A DNA stretch of 64,000 nucleotides from Terriglobales bacterium (GTDB lineage Bacteria > Acidobacteriota > Terriglobia > Terriglobales > Acidobacteriaceae). Positions 25,610 through 34,382 of this stretch are shown in pieces. The stretch covers positions 30,163 to 94,162 of the forward strand of contig DASRFG010000031.1 in NCBI GenBank assembly GCA_035651655.1, in the 5' to 3' direction. The notes under the pieces are model-generated. The model did no database searches. It was not told the origin of the DNA and saw only the letters and a list, made by a program, of their open reading frames with translations. The stretch's first letter is position 1. Every line of letters starts with the position of its first letter. The translations under genes and the position numbers were made by a program.

Positions 25610-25888
25610 TTTTTCTCCGACTCGATAAGTGTTCTGCGGCGCTATGGCAGCAACGAAACGCGTCGCCTCTGGCTGACAAGTCCCAGTACGGGACGAGCCT
25701 TACGCAGGTGCAGTTTGGGTTCCAGCTGTAACTAGGGTCGGGTTAAGCTAAGTAATTGAAAATACAATGGCTAGCAGCAAACGATGGGGTAGACTCAAAT
25801 CTAAGTTCCGGAATGTGGTATCGCCATGCCCACGGTTGGCACAACCGCGTGACCTTAGTACCGAAACAAGTAACCCCACGATAGGGCA
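25610..25888. other. Gap without recognisable genes
   Basis: This is the 279 bp between the kinase-like gene start and the HNH gene stop. It contains an AT-richer patch near 25740-25770. I see no hairpin with a T-tract, no tRNA and no convincing frame. Confidence 0.5.
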
Positions 25889-26494
25889 CTAGTAGAAGAG
25901 ATATTTACGCCACTTCGCGTCTGAGTGGCCCATCATACGCATGATGTGTCGGCTGGTATGAAGATTGAAGGAACGGGGCTCGCGCAGGAGCTTCATTCGT
26001 GCCTCGAGGGGAAACTGATTACCCTTCCGCCGGTTGCAAGGATGGCAGCATGTCACCAGGTTCTCCCAAGTGGAGGCGCCACCTCGCGAGCGCGGCACGA
26101 CGTGGTCGAGCGTCAGCTCGCTTGAGGGTAGAACGGTGCCGCAATATTGGCAGCTGTTGCGGTCCCGAAGCAGGATGTTCTTTCGAGAAAGAGCCCGCGT
26201 CTGGTGCGGGATGCGGCGGTACTCGAGCAGGCGGATAACTGAAGGTACGCGCACCGCAAACCGGGCGGCGTGGAGGTAATGACCATTCTCTTCCTCCGTC
26301 ATGGCCACCCCCTTCAACACCAGGACAATGGCACGCCGCGCCACACACACGTTAATGGGCTCGTAGGAGGCATTTAGAACCAGCACGGGTGCGTGCATGG
26401 CATGGGCGTCATCATGATGGTGCTCCGCCCTAAAGACCGGCTGGAGCGGGTCCCTGCCCTGATAAGCCGCCGAAATGTTTATCTCCAACGACAT
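25889..26494 (-). CDS. HNH endonuclease domain protein
   Basis: This is a 201-residue protein. Residues about 40-100 are the conserved N-terminal region ([20 protein letters not shown]). Residues 115-170 hold the HNH fold with a structural zinc: CQYCG, then [13 protein letters not shown] (catalytic His), WENLVTCC and CNRRKG. It belongs to the widespread chromosomal HNH family near comF and related genes, with unproven role; nothing points to a phage or homing element. ATG 26494 gives 32 residues before the conserved block, and the Met at MHAPVLVL is an alternative start. Nine bases separate it from the comF stop, suggesting an operon. Confidence 0.85.
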   Translation of the reverse strand: MSLEINISAAYQGRDPLQPVFRAEHHHDDAHAMHAPVLVLNASYEPINVCVARRAIVLVLKGVAMTEEENGHYLHAARFAVRVPSVIRLLEYRRIPHQTRALSRKNILLRDRNSCQYCGTVLPSSELTLDHVVPRSRGGASTWENLVTCCHPCNRRKGNQFPLEARMKLLREPRSFNLHTSRHIMRMMGHSDAKWRKYLFY

Positions 26495-26503
26495 AATAAT
26501 TCT

Positions 26504-27307
26504 TCAAACCCGGGCCGCCATGGCCAGCGGTCCCTCGGCGACATCCCACTCCGGTTCTACAAACGTGCTCTCTGCCTTCAGCACGCGTGCCACCGTTGCC
26601 ACGAACACCTTAGTAGCTCCTGCACGTCGTAAGATGCGCGCGCACTCAGAAACCGTAGTTCCGGTGGTGAACACGTCGTCCACTAGCAGGATCTCGCGGC
26701 CCACCACCAACTCGGGATGACAAACTCGAAAAGCCCCGCGAATATTCTCTCTTCGCTGAGGACGGGTCAGACCTGTTTGCGATTCAGTCGGCCGGCAACG
26801 TTCCAGCACCGAAGCGTTCAGCTGTGGTGCGCACCCGGGGAGAACCCCATGCTTCAATGCTTCGCGTGCAATCAGTTCCGCCTGGTTGAACCCTCGTTGC
26901 CGCAGTTTACTGCGGTGCAACGGAACTGGAACCATCATCGGTTGGCTGCCGAAATGGTCATTCAGCACCGACGCTCCCTCGGCGAGCATTCTGCCCAGGA
27001 CTTTTGCCGCGGGGCGGACTTGCTCATACTTAAGCAGATGAATCAGGTCTCGCAGCCCGGCGTCGTAACTGCCGTAAGCCGCCGCCCTTTCAAAAAGAGG
27101 CGCCGACCGCTCGCAGTTTCCGCATCTTGCCACCCCATCGGGTGCCAGGGCGAACTGGCTTACGAGCCGCTCCCCGCAGATGGCACAAATTAAGCCGTCA
27201 ATCGGCCGCATCTCCGCCAGGCACGTTTCGCAGACCGGTAAGCGTGAAATCTTGCTGAGGGGCGCACTGCAGAGGCGGCAATCAGATGGAAACAACGCGG
27301 CAAACAA
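26504..27307 (-). CDS. ComF family phosphoribosyltransferase-like protein
   Basis: This is a 267-residue protein. An N-terminal zinc finger (CRLCSAPL, CETC, CAICGERL and CGNC) leads into the PRTase domain with the PRPP-binding loop REILLVDDVFTTGTTVSE. ComF proteins are required for DNA uptake in naturally competent bacteria and act with the DprA/RecA import machinery. The start is a TTG at 27305-27307, because no ATG or GTG occurs in the frame before the first cysteines. The frame remains open upstream for about 50 codons to a stop, so a longer unusual start cannot be excluded. It is followed nine bases later by the HNH gene. Confidence 0.86.
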   Translation of the reverse strand: MFAALFPSDCRLCSAPLSKISRLPVCETCLAEMRPIDGLICAICGERLVSQFALAPDGVARCGNCERSAPLFERAAAYGSYDAGLRDLIHLLKYEQVRPAAKVLGRMLAEGASVLNDHFGSQPMMVPVPLHRSKLRQRGFNQAELIAREALKHGVLPGCAPQLNASVLERCRPTESQTGLTRPQRRENIRGAFRVCHPELVVGREILLVDDVFTTGTTVSECARILRRAGATKVFVATVARVLKAESTFVEPEWDVAEGPLAMAARV

Positions 27308-27664
27308 GCTGTCGGCAGCCGTTCCCAGAAGGGAACCGATTGAGGACTGCCCTTTGGAAGATTCAGCCCTGGTAGCCCGAATTAGGTCACCGGTACTGCT
27401 GAAGACGACCCTCCCGCGTCCGAAATCGGCCTGTTTTGACGATTCTTGGACGGTGTTCTATCAGTATAGCCAGCTTGTAAAGCAGGTGCAACGGAGGCGC
27501 AGCACACCAAGGTCACATGTTCAAGTCGTGCATACCCTTTCCGCTCCACCTTACTTAGAGACGCCGTGAAAGCCCGCAGACTTGTAATCCGGGTGGGCCG
27601 CGTGCTAACTTGCGCGGCTTCAGATAGTTCAGTCACCAGTAACGCAGCAGGATGAGGAGGGCGC
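27308..27664. other. Divergent gap between comF and the OPT transporter
   Basis: These 357 bp contain no gene I can support. A possible plus-strand promoter reads TTGACG (27436-27441), 17 bp, TATCAG (27459-27464), which would leave a leader of about 200 nt before the transporter. A GAGGAGG ribosome binding site lies at its end. A tRNA-like string near 27570 fails to fold. Confidence 0.45.
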
Positions 27665-29860
27665 GTGCCGCCAATTGAGGACAAAGTTTCCGAGGTCCGA
27701 TTCCAGCCCTACGTCCCCCCTAATGATTCCCGGCCGGAGTTCACTCTACGGGCAGTCTTGCTGGGATCGTTCTTCGGAATCATTTTCGGCGCGGTTTCTG
27801 TTTATGTGGGACTGCGCGCCGGATTGACTGTCTCCGCCTCCATTCCCATCGCGGTACTTTCCATAAGTGTGTTGCGAGCCTTTGGTCGCGCCACCATCCT
27901 GGAAAACAACATCGTGCAGACCACGGGATCTGCGGGCGAGTCCATCGCGGCCGGCGTCATCTTCACCATGCCGGCGCTGATTTTTCTCGGCTTCTCATTG
28001 GAGTACACCCGCATTTTTCTGCTCGCCCTGATCGGCGGCTGGTTGGGCGTGTTCTTTATGATCCCGCTGCGGCGGCAATTGATTGTCAAAGAGCACGGCG
28101 TGCTTTCTTATCCGGAGGGCACGGCCTGCGCCGATGTGTTGATTGCGGGCGATCGTGGTGGATCGTTTGCTGGTCGAGTTTTTTTGGGGTTGGGACTGGG
28201 CAGCCTTTATACGTTGTTCCAGAATGAGAACCTGGTCGCCGCTTGGCCTGGCACTCCCACCTACAACCCAAGTTGGTTCCCGGGAAGTTCGCTTCGCGCC
28301 AACACCACTTCGGAATATCTGGGCGTGGGCTACATTATTGGGCCGCGAGTAGCGGGTGTACTCTTTGCCGGCGGAGTTTTTTCCTGGCTGGTGATGATGC
28401 CAGCAATAAAGTTCTTCGGCAGCCATCTGCCGGGCGCCATCTATCCCGGCACTGTACCGATTGCACAAATGAGTCCGGATGAACTTTGGACTACCTATGT
28501 CCGGCCGATAGGCGCGGGCGCGGTGGCAGCCGCCGGCTTAATAACTCTGATTAAGACCATCCCCACAATTGTTTCGGCATTGCGGGCTGGAACTAAAGAC
28601 CTGGGCAAAACTGGGAAAGCTGGAGGTGGACGTCTGAGGACCGAAGACGATCTACCGACATGGTTTTCCCTCGGCGGCTCGATATTGCTCGTGCTCGCCA
28701 TGTGGGCGATGCTGACCTTCAAACCTGTTCCCGGCGCCTATACTTCGATCGGTGCAAACCTGCTGGCATCCGTCTTTGTTGTGATCTTTGGATTCCTGTT
28801 CGTCACCGTCTCTTCGCGCATCGTGGGCCTCATCGGCAACTCGGCCAATCCGATCTCCGGTATGACGATTGCCACTCTGATGGCCACAGCCGCGATTTTT
28901 CTGGCGCTGGGCTGGACAAGTCCAGCATTTGGCGCCCTTGCGATTGCAGTTGGCGGGGTAGTTTGCATAGCCTCGGCGAATGCGGGCAATACCTCTCAGG
29001 ATTTGAAGACCGGCTTTCTTGTCGGCGCCACACCCCGAAAGCAGCAGGTCGCGCTTCTAATCGGGGTCCTGGCTTCGACCTTCGTCATTGGGCTGACTCT
29101 GATCGGCATGAACAAAGGGCTGGAGGAGTTCAAGACATTGAATCGCCCCATTGACGTCAACAATCTGCCGCAAGGAGTGGTGGTGGAAGACCATGACTTT
29201 TATCGCGAGCAAATGTCGGTGACAACACCACAAGGCGAAACTCGCCAGCAAGGCAAGCACTACTGGCTGCTGAACTCACTGGGCTCTCCGTCGCTGGGCG
29301 ATGGCAAGTATCTCTACAACTCAAATACTGGACAGATCGAAGTCCAGTGGATCCAGGGAATCGGCAGCGCGCGAGCGGCCGCTCCACAAGCGCGCCTGAT
29401 GGCCACCGTAATTAACGGAATTCTCAGCCGCAAGCTGCCGTGGGGACTCGTGCTGCTCGGCGTCTTTCTGGTGGTCGCGGTCGAATTGCTGGGAATCCGT
29501 TCGCTGGCTTTTGCCGTGGGATCGTATCTTTCCATCGCAACCACGTCCGCCATTTTCTGCGGTGGTGTGGCGCGCTGGCTTGTGGAACGCGGCCAGGAAT
29601 CCCACGAAGAAAGTGAGGTCAGCCCCGGCTCGCTCTATGCTAGCGGACTCATCGCAGCTGGCGGCATCGTCGGGCTACTCGGTATCGCTCTGAAACTGGT
29701 GGAGAGTACGGGAAAGATCAAGGAGAACGCGCTTACTCTGCACCTCTTTGGGCCTGGCACCACCGGCAATGTGGTCGCAGTGATTGCTTTCGTAGCGCTG
29801 GCTGCGTCTCTGTTCTATTTTGCTCGGAAGCCATTGCAGGGGCCGGCGCCAAGAAAATAA
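27665..29860 (+). CDS. OPT family oligopeptide/metal-chelate transporter
   Basis: This is a 731-residue integral membrane protein with about 14-16 hydrophobic helices, for example SVYVGLRAGLTVSASIPIAV, TGSAGESIAAGVIFTMPAL and SLYASGLIAAGGIVGLLGIA. The NIVQTTGSAGESIA stretch and the later SSRIVGLIGNSANPISGMT are characteristic of prokaryotic OPT (YSL-like) transporters, which import peptides or metal complexes driven by protons. A soluble loop of about 100 residues lies near 490-560. The start is GTG with GAGGAGG five bases upstream. Substrate unknown. It precedes yggS but with no overlap. Confidence 0.88.
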   Translation: MPPIEDKVSEVRFQPYVPPNDSRPEFTLRAVLLGSFFGIIFGAVSVYVGLRAGLTVSASIPIAVLSISVLRAFGRATILENNIVQTTGSAGESIAAGVIFTMPALIFLGFSLEYTRIFLLALIGGWLGVFFMIPLRRQLIVKEHGVLSYPEGTACADVLIAGDRGGSFAGRVFLGLGLGSLYTLFQNENLVAAWPGTPTYNPSWFPGSSLRANTTSEYLGVGYIIGPRVAGVLFAGGVFSWLVMMPAIKFFGSHLPGAIYPGTVPIAQMSPDELWTTYVRPIGAGAVAAAGLITLIKTIPTIVSALRAGTKDLGKTGKAGGGRLRTEDDLPTWFSLGGSILLVLAMWAMLTFKPVPGAYTSIGANLLASVFVVIFGFLFVTVSSRIVGLIGNSANPISGMTIATLMATAAIFLALGWTSPAFGALAIAVGGVVCIASANAGNTSQDLKTGFLVGATPRKQQVALLIGVLASTFVIGLTLIGMNKGLEEFKTLNRPIDVNNLPQGVVVEDHDFYREQMSVTTPQGETRQQGKHYWLLNSLGSPSLGDGKYLYNSNTGQIEVQWIQGIGSARAAAPQARLMATVINGILSRKLPWGLVLLGVFLVVAVELLGIRSLAFAVGSYLSIATTSAIFCGGVARWLVERGQESHEESEVSPGSLYASGLIAAGGIVGLLGIALKLVESTGKIKENALTLHLFGPGTTGNVVAVIAFVALAASLFYFARKPLQGPAPRK

Positions 29861-29888
29861 ATTCGGCAGCGCCCGTAATTCTGTTCTC

Positions 29889-30593
29889 GTGTCAATCGCT
29901 GAAAACATTCATGACGTGCAGCAGCGAATCGCCGCCGCCGCTCGCAGTGCGGGGAGGCCTGCGGATTCCGTGGCCTTGATGGCGGTGACTAAAACCTGGG
30001 GGCCGGAGGCGATCATGGCTGCTTACGACGCGGGCCTTAGGTTGTTTGGCGAAAATCGGGTGCAGGAGTTCGCAGGCAAGGTTGATGCCATGCGTCATCT
30101 CTCCGGCGCTGAGTGGCACATGATCGGCCATTTGCAAAGCAACAAAGCCAGCAAGGCTGCCGAACTATTCTCGGGTATTGATTCGCTTGACTCGCTGCAC
30201 TTGGCGGAAAAGCTTAACGGCGCGGGCGCCAAGCTCAACCGGCGGCTGCCCGTGCTCATCGAAATCAACCTGGGTGGCGAATCCGCCAAAACTGGCGTTG
30301 CGCCCGGCTCTCCAGAGCTGGAAAGCTTGTTGCAGGCTGGGTCGCGGATGCCGCACCTGGAAATTCGCGGGTTGATGACCATCCCGCCCTTCACCGAAGA
30401 TCTTCAGCAGGCGCGTCCGTATTTTCGCCGGCTGAGAGAATTGCGGGACGAAATCGCTGCGCGCCAATTGTCCGGCGTCGGAATGCAGGTACTCTCCATG
30501 GGCATGTCGCACGATTTTGAGGTAGCGATCGAGGAAGGCTCTACTTGTGTGCGCGTGGGCACAGCAATTTTTGGCGAAAGAAGTAAGCCGTAA
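29889..30593 (+). CDS. YggS family pyridoxal phosphate homeostasis protein
   Basis: This 234-residue TIM-barrel protein contains VALMAVTKTW, where the Lys forms the PLP Schiff base, then FGENRVQEF, WHMIGHLQSNK, SMGMSHDFEVAI and VRVGTAIFGER. It binds PLP without catalysis and buffers vitamin B6 and amino/keto acid pools. The start is GTG 29889 (MSIAENIHDVQQR); an upstream in-frame extension would overlap the transporter gene and looks non-coding. The usual yggS-yggT-yggU order is kept apart from yggT, which is missing, with the DUF167 gene 46 bp downstream. Confidence 0.93.
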   Translation: MSIAENIHDVQQRIAAAARSAGRPADSVALMAVTKTWGPEAIMAAYDAGLRLFGENRVQEFAGKVDAMRHLSGAEWHMIGHLQSNKASKAAELFSGIDSLDSLHLAEKLNGAGAKLNRRLPVLIEINLGGESAKTGVAPGSPELESLLQAGSRMPHLEIRGLMTIPPFTEDLQQARPYFRRLRELRDEIAARQLSGVGMQVLSMGMSHDFEVAIEEGSTCVRVGTAIFGERSKP

Positions 30594-30639
30594 ACATGCA
30601 TGAAGCCAAATTTTCACACCAATATTCCGTGGTCGAAGC

Positions 30640-30927
30640 TTGATCCTCATCAACCAGACTCCAGCCGGAGTTACGTTTGCGGTTAAGCTGCATCCACGCG
30701 CCAGGAAGAATGCCATCACCGGCGAAGTTGGCGACTCGCTCAAATTGTCGCTGACCGCACCGCCGGTTGAAGGTCAAGCGAACGAAGCTTGTATTGCTTT
30801 TCTGGCAAAGTTGTTGGCGATACCGCGCCCGTCAGTTACCATAGCCGCCGGTGCGACCAGTCGCCGGAAGTTGATTCGCGTAACAGGCCTTTCGGCCGAG
30901 CAGGTGCGGAGCCGGTTGCAATTGTAG
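30640..30927 (+). CDS. DUF167 (YggU) family protein
   Basis: This is a 95-residue alpha/beta protein. The family motif VKLHPRARKNAITG and the block LKLSLTAPPVEGQANEA are unmistakable, followed by the basic SVTIAAGATSRRKLIRVTG. YggU structures are known but no function is established. The start is TTG 30640, the only initiator that gives the complete family fold. It sits in the yggS cluster and is followed by a symporter gene 31 bp later. Confidence 0.88.
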   Translation: MILINQTPAGVTFAVKLHPRARKNAITGEVGDSLKLSLTAPPVEGQANEACIAFLAKLLAIPRPSVTIAAGATSRRKLIRVTGLSAEQVRSRLQL

Positions 30928-30958
30928 GAATGGTCCGGCACCTAGATTTCTAACCTGA

Positions 30959-32524
30959 ATGCTCTACGCCATCGTTCTCTCCATCATCGTCGTAGTCCTC
31001 CTGACGGTCAGTATTACCCGCATTCATACTGTCAAAACGAAAGCCGACTACCTGGTTGCCGGCCGGAGCTTGCCGGCCTACGTGCTGGTGTTCACCCTGC
31101 TTTCCTCGTGGATCGGCGCAGGCAGCCTGTTTGCGGGCGCGGAGAACGCATTCAAGAACGGATTCGCCGCACTCTGGCAGCCCGCGGGGGGTTGGGCAGG
31201 TCTGCTGATTATCTATTTCGTCGCACCTCGGGCGCGCAAATTCGCCCAGTTCACCGTGCCCGATCTACTGGAGACGCGCTACAACGCCACTGCTCGTGTG
31301 CTGGGGACGATAGCCATTCTTTTCGCCTTCACCGCAATTACTTCGTACCAGTTCAAGGGTGGGGGAGACATCCTGCACCTTACGTTTCCCAGCCTCGATC
31401 AAGTTGCCGTTCAGACGTTTCATTTCCAACCCGCAAATGCTCACGCCTTGGGGATGATCATCATCGCCACGTTTGTGATTGTGTTCACCGCGATGGCGGG
31501 AATGGCATCCGTCGCCTACATGGATGTCGTTATCGGTTCGTTGATTGTAGTGACCTCTTTTATTGCCGTTCCCATGTTGTTGCAGCGCGCGGGTGGCTGG
31601 CCGGGGCTGCACGCCGCGCTGCCTCCGGAATACTTCACCTGGTTTGGCCGCTTCGGGTATGTGAACGGCGTGAACCGGGGCACAGGCGCCGCGTTCATCA
31701 AGGCCTGGGACTTCTTCTTACCGACCTTTCTCTTAATGCTCGGCAATCAGAGCATGTACCAGAAGTTTTTCTCCGCAAAAAGCGAGAAAGATGCCCGCAC
31801 CGCGGTAGTGGGATGGGTGATTGGCACGGTGATTCTGGAAACCCTGATCGTTGCCATCGCCGTCTTCGGCGCAGCTTTGTTCCTTCATAATCCGGAACTG
31901 TCAAGCCGCCCCCGCGAAACCATTCCCTTCACCGCACGCCACGGTTTGCCGCCGCTTATTGGGGCCTTGCTCCTGGGAGCAGTATTCGCCAAAGTGATTT
32001 CGACCGCGAACAATTATCTTTTCTCGCCCGCCACGAACCTCGTGAATGACGTGTACGCGCGCTTCATCAACAAGGACGCTTCCAACCATCGCATCCTGCT
32101 GGTCTCGCGCCTTATGGTCGTGCTGCTGGGCATTTTCGCGCTGCTGCAAGGCGCAGTATGGACCTCGATCCTCGCCATGGCGCTTTATGCCTATACCATC
32201 TATTCAGCCGCGATCACACCCGTGGTGATGGGCACTTTCTTTTCCAAACGGGTGACCGCACCTGCAGCAGTCGCTTGCATCGCACTCGGCACCACGGTAA
32301 CGGTTTTCTGGAACGTAGAGCAAATCTTCTTGCAGCGCGGCAGCAGCACATTGGTTCCAGCAAGCTGGCTGGCACACGATGCCATCTTTCCTGCGGTAAT
32401 CGTGTCCGTTATCGCACTCGTCGTGGTTAGCGCGTTGACGCCGCCTCCGCGAAGAGAACAATGGGCGCCGTTCTTTGCGGATTCGAACGAAACGGCCAAA
32501 GTCGTTGATAATGTCTCGCGGTAA
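30959..32524 (+). CDS. Sodium:solute symporter (SSS) family protein
   Basis: This 521-residue membrane protein has about 13 helices. The N-terminal half holds DYLVAGRSLPAYVLVFTLLS, then SSWIGAGSLFAGAENAFKNG, the conserved first core helix of the LeuT-fold SSS family. Further matches are FTVPDLLETRYN and AKVISTANNYLFSPATNLVN, which carries sodium-site Ser residues. The solute is unclear; proline, pantothenate and monocarboxylate carriers look alike. The genes around it (yggU, M24 peptidase) could hint at amino acid or peptide uptake, but that is weak inference. Confidence 0.86.
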   Translation: MLYAIVLSIIVVVLLTVSITRIHTVKTKADYLVAGRSLPAYVLVFTLLSSWIGAGSLFAGAENAFKNGFAALWQPAGGWAGLLIIYFVAPRARKFAQFTVPDLLETRYNATARVLGTIAILFAFTAITSYQFKGGGDILHLTFPSLDQVAVQTFHFQPANAHALGMIIIATFVIVFTAMAGMASVAYMDVVIGSLIVVTSFIAVPMLLQRAGGWPGLHAALPPEYFTWFGRFGYVNGVNRGTGAAFIKAWDFFLPTFLLMLGNQSMYQKFFSAKSEKDARTAVVGWVIGTVILETLIVAIAVFGAALFLHNPELSSRPRETIPFTARHGLPPLIGALLLGAVFAKVISTANNYLFSPATNLVNDVYARFINKDASNHRILLVSRLMVVLLGIFALLQGAVWTSILAMALYAYTIYSAAITPVVMGTFFSKRVTAPAAVACIALGTTVTVFWNVEQIFLQRGSSTLVPASWLAHDAIFPAVIVSVIALVVVSALTPPPRREQWAPFFADSNETAKVVDNVSR

Positions 32525-32586
32525 GCCCCCTACCACTCCCATCAATTCGCGCAAACCCACGTACCTTGTTTAGAATAGAGGTTCGC

Positions 32587-33753
32587 ATGAATCTTGCTGC
32601 CATTCAGTCGGCCCTGCGCGACCAGGGCCTGGATGCGTGGTTGTTCTACGACCACCACCATCGCGACCCCATCGCCTACCGAGTGTTGGGACTGCCCATG
32701 ACGAGCAAGGTCACGCGGCGGTGGTTTTACCTGATTCCAGCGCAGGGCGAACCCGCTAAGCTGACTCATCGCATTGAGCCGCACCATCTGGAAACACTAC
32801 CCGGCAAGGAGGAAAAGTACTCCGCCTGGCAGGAACTGAATGACAAATTAAAGGCGCTGCTCTCGCCCCATAAGAACATCGCCATGCAGTATTCACCCAA
32901 CAACCTGGTCTTTCTGGTTTCGCTGGTGGACGCCGGCACCGTTGATCTGGTGCGCAGCTTCGGCAAGAACGTGGTCAGTTCAGGCGACCTGGTGGCCCGC
33001 TTCGAGGCAACATGGACGGAAGACCAGATTCGCAGTCACTTCGAAGCGCGCGATGCAATTGACCGTATAACCGCGGCGGCATTCAGGGAGATTGGCCAGC
33101 GGGCGCGTAATGGCGGCACACACGAATTTCAAATGCAACAGTGGCTTCTCGAGGCATTCGGGCGCGAGGGAATCGTCACCGAAGATCCGCCAAATGTTTC
33201 TGTAAACGCCAACAGCGGTGATCCGCACTATGAGCCGTCGTCCGATCGGTCTGCCAAAATCAAGCAAGGTGATTTCGTACTGCTGGATGTCTGGGGCAAG
33301 AAGAACCGGCCCGGCGCTGTCTATTACGACATCACTTGGACGGGATTTGTTGGCAAGGCGCCCAGCGATCGTCAACGACAGGTCTTCGAAATCGTTCGCG
33401 GCGCGCGCGACGCAGGAATCAAAACTGTCCAGGCTGCAGTCTCAGCCGGCCGCAAGATTGCCGGCTGGGAAGTGGATAAAGCGGCGCGCGATCACATTAA
33501 CGCGTCCGGCTTCGGGCAGTACTTTATCCACCGCACGGGCCACTCCATCGGCACCGAAGTTCACGCCAACGGCGCGAATATGGATAACCTGGAAGTCCAT
33601 GACGAACGCCAGATTCTGCCCAACAGTTGCTTTTCCATTGAGCCGGGGTTGTACTTCCCTGAGTTTGGAATCCGCAGCGAAATCAACATGCTGGTGCGCG
33701 AGCGCTTGGCTGAGGTCACGGGGAAAATTCAAAACGAGATCGTAATCATCTGA
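32587..33753 (+). CDS. M24 family aminopeptidase P-like metallopeptidase
   Basis: This is a 388-residue protein. The N-terminal creatinase-like domain (MNLAAIQSALRDQGLDAWLF) precedes the pita-bread domain. Metal ligands appear in order: Asp in FVLLDVWGKK, Asp in YYDITWTGF, His in FIHRTGHSIGTEVH, Glu in FSIEPGLYFP and Glu in IRSEIN. It probably removes N-terminal residues ahead of proline or cleaves Xaa-Pro dipeptides. I chose ATG 32587 with AGAGG upstream, over a TTG seven codons earlier. The TGATG junction overlaps the next gene, so this opens a three-gene operon. Confidence 0.9.
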   Translation: MNLAAIQSALRDQGLDAWLFYDHHHRDPIAYRVLGLPMTSKVTRRWFYLIPAQGEPAKLTHRIEPHHLETLPGKEEKYSAWQELNDKLKALLSPHKNIAMQYSPNNLVFLVSLVDAGTVDLVRSFGKNVVSSGDLVARFEATWTEDQIRSHFEARDAIDRITAAAFREIGQRARNGGTHEFQMQQWLLEAFGREGIVTEDPPNVSVNANSGDPHYEPSSDRSAKIKQGDFVLLDVWGKKNRPGAVYYDITWTGFVGKAPSDRQRQVFEIVRGARDAGIKTVQAAVSAGRKIAGWEVDKAARDHINASGFGQYFIHRTGHSIGTEVHANGANMDNLEVHDERQILPNSCFSIEPGLYFPEFGIRSEINMLVRERLAEVTGKIQNEIVII

Positions 33754-34184
33754 TGGCGAATTCCAAAACAAAATCAGTAACCGCAGAACTGGATTCTTCC
33801 GTCGCAGAGCAGCCGCTAACCATAATGTCGGTGGTGGTCCCGGCGGTTGCGTGGCTGATTCCTGGTTCCGGTCATCTTCTGCTCAGGCGTTGGGGGCGCG
33901 GCGCGCTGCTCATGGCGTCAATAGTAATTATGTACGTGATCGGCCTCATGATGCAGGGCCACGTGTATCAACCCAATAGTGGCGATATTCTGGACATTTT
34001 GGGGTTCGTGGGCGACATCGGCGCGGGCGGACTGTACATCGTTACCCGGGCGCTCGACATCGGCCAGGGAATGATCCAGCATGCCACCGCCGATTACGGC
34101 ACGAAATACATCATTGTGGCCGGCCTATTGAACTTCATCAGCGCGGTGGACGCTTATCACATCGCTATTGGAACGAAGAAATGA
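33753..34184 (+). CDS. DUF6677-type small membrane protein
   Basis: This 143-residue protein starts at ATG, overlapping the peptidase stop by one base. Three hydrophobic segments (MSVVVPAVAWLIPGSGHLLL, ALLMASIVIMYVIGLMMQG and IIVAGLLNFISAVDAYHIAI) and the PGSGHLLLRRWGRGALL motif recall TM2-like and DUF6677 proteins seen mostly in Acidobacteria. Function is unknown. It is coupled on both sides: upstream to the M24 peptidase and downstream, by a four-base overlap, to a 62-residue membrane protein. Confidence 0.7.
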   Translation: MANSKTKSVTAELDSSVAEQPLTIMSVVVPAVAWLIPGSGHLLLRRWGRGALLMASIVIMYVIGLMMQGHVYQPNSGDILDILGFVGDIGAGGLYIVTRALDIGQGMIQHATADYGTKYIIVAGLLNFISAVDAYHIAIGTKK

Positions 34185-34369
34185 GTACCACTCTTCAACT
34201 CTCGCATTTCAGCGCGGCGCTTCTGTTCTCAGTGTTTGCGTCGGTAGTTTTCGGAATTACCCAACGTGAAGGCACACACGAGCAGGTGAAATACGGGCTC
34301 TACTGTTTTGCCCTATTCGTCGGTGGAGTGATTGCAGCGGGGTGGGCAATGTGGCTAATCCGCCACTGA
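34181..34369 (+). CDS. 62-residue hypothetical membrane protein
   Basis: This tiny protein is predicted to have two membrane helices (FSAALLFSVFASVVFGI and ALFVGGVIAAGWAMWLI) with a short polar hairpin between (TQREGTHEQVKYG). The ATGA overlap with the DUF6677 gene strongly supports that it is translated. I do not recognise a family. It is likely a partner of the upstream membrane protein. Confidence 0.65.
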   Translation: MSTTLQLSHFSAALLFSVFASVVFGITQREGTHEQVKYGLYCFALFVGGVIAAGWAMWLIRH

Positions 34370-34382
34370 CAATCCTGCCGAC

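Noticed and set aside
25610..25888. Sigma-54 promoter in the gap before the kinase-like gene
   Set aside because: A TGGCAC occurs near 25835 but the -12 GC element is missing at the required distance.
27560..27630. tRNA-like string with CTTGTAA resembling a Thr anticodon loop
   Set aside because: The flanking bases do not form an anticodon stem, and there is no GTTCGA T-loop or acceptor stem.
27382..27684. 100-codon minus-strand frame between comF and the OPT gene
   Set aside because: Low-complexity composition, overlap with the transporter start, no ribosome binding site and no recognisable motif; most likely a shadow frame.
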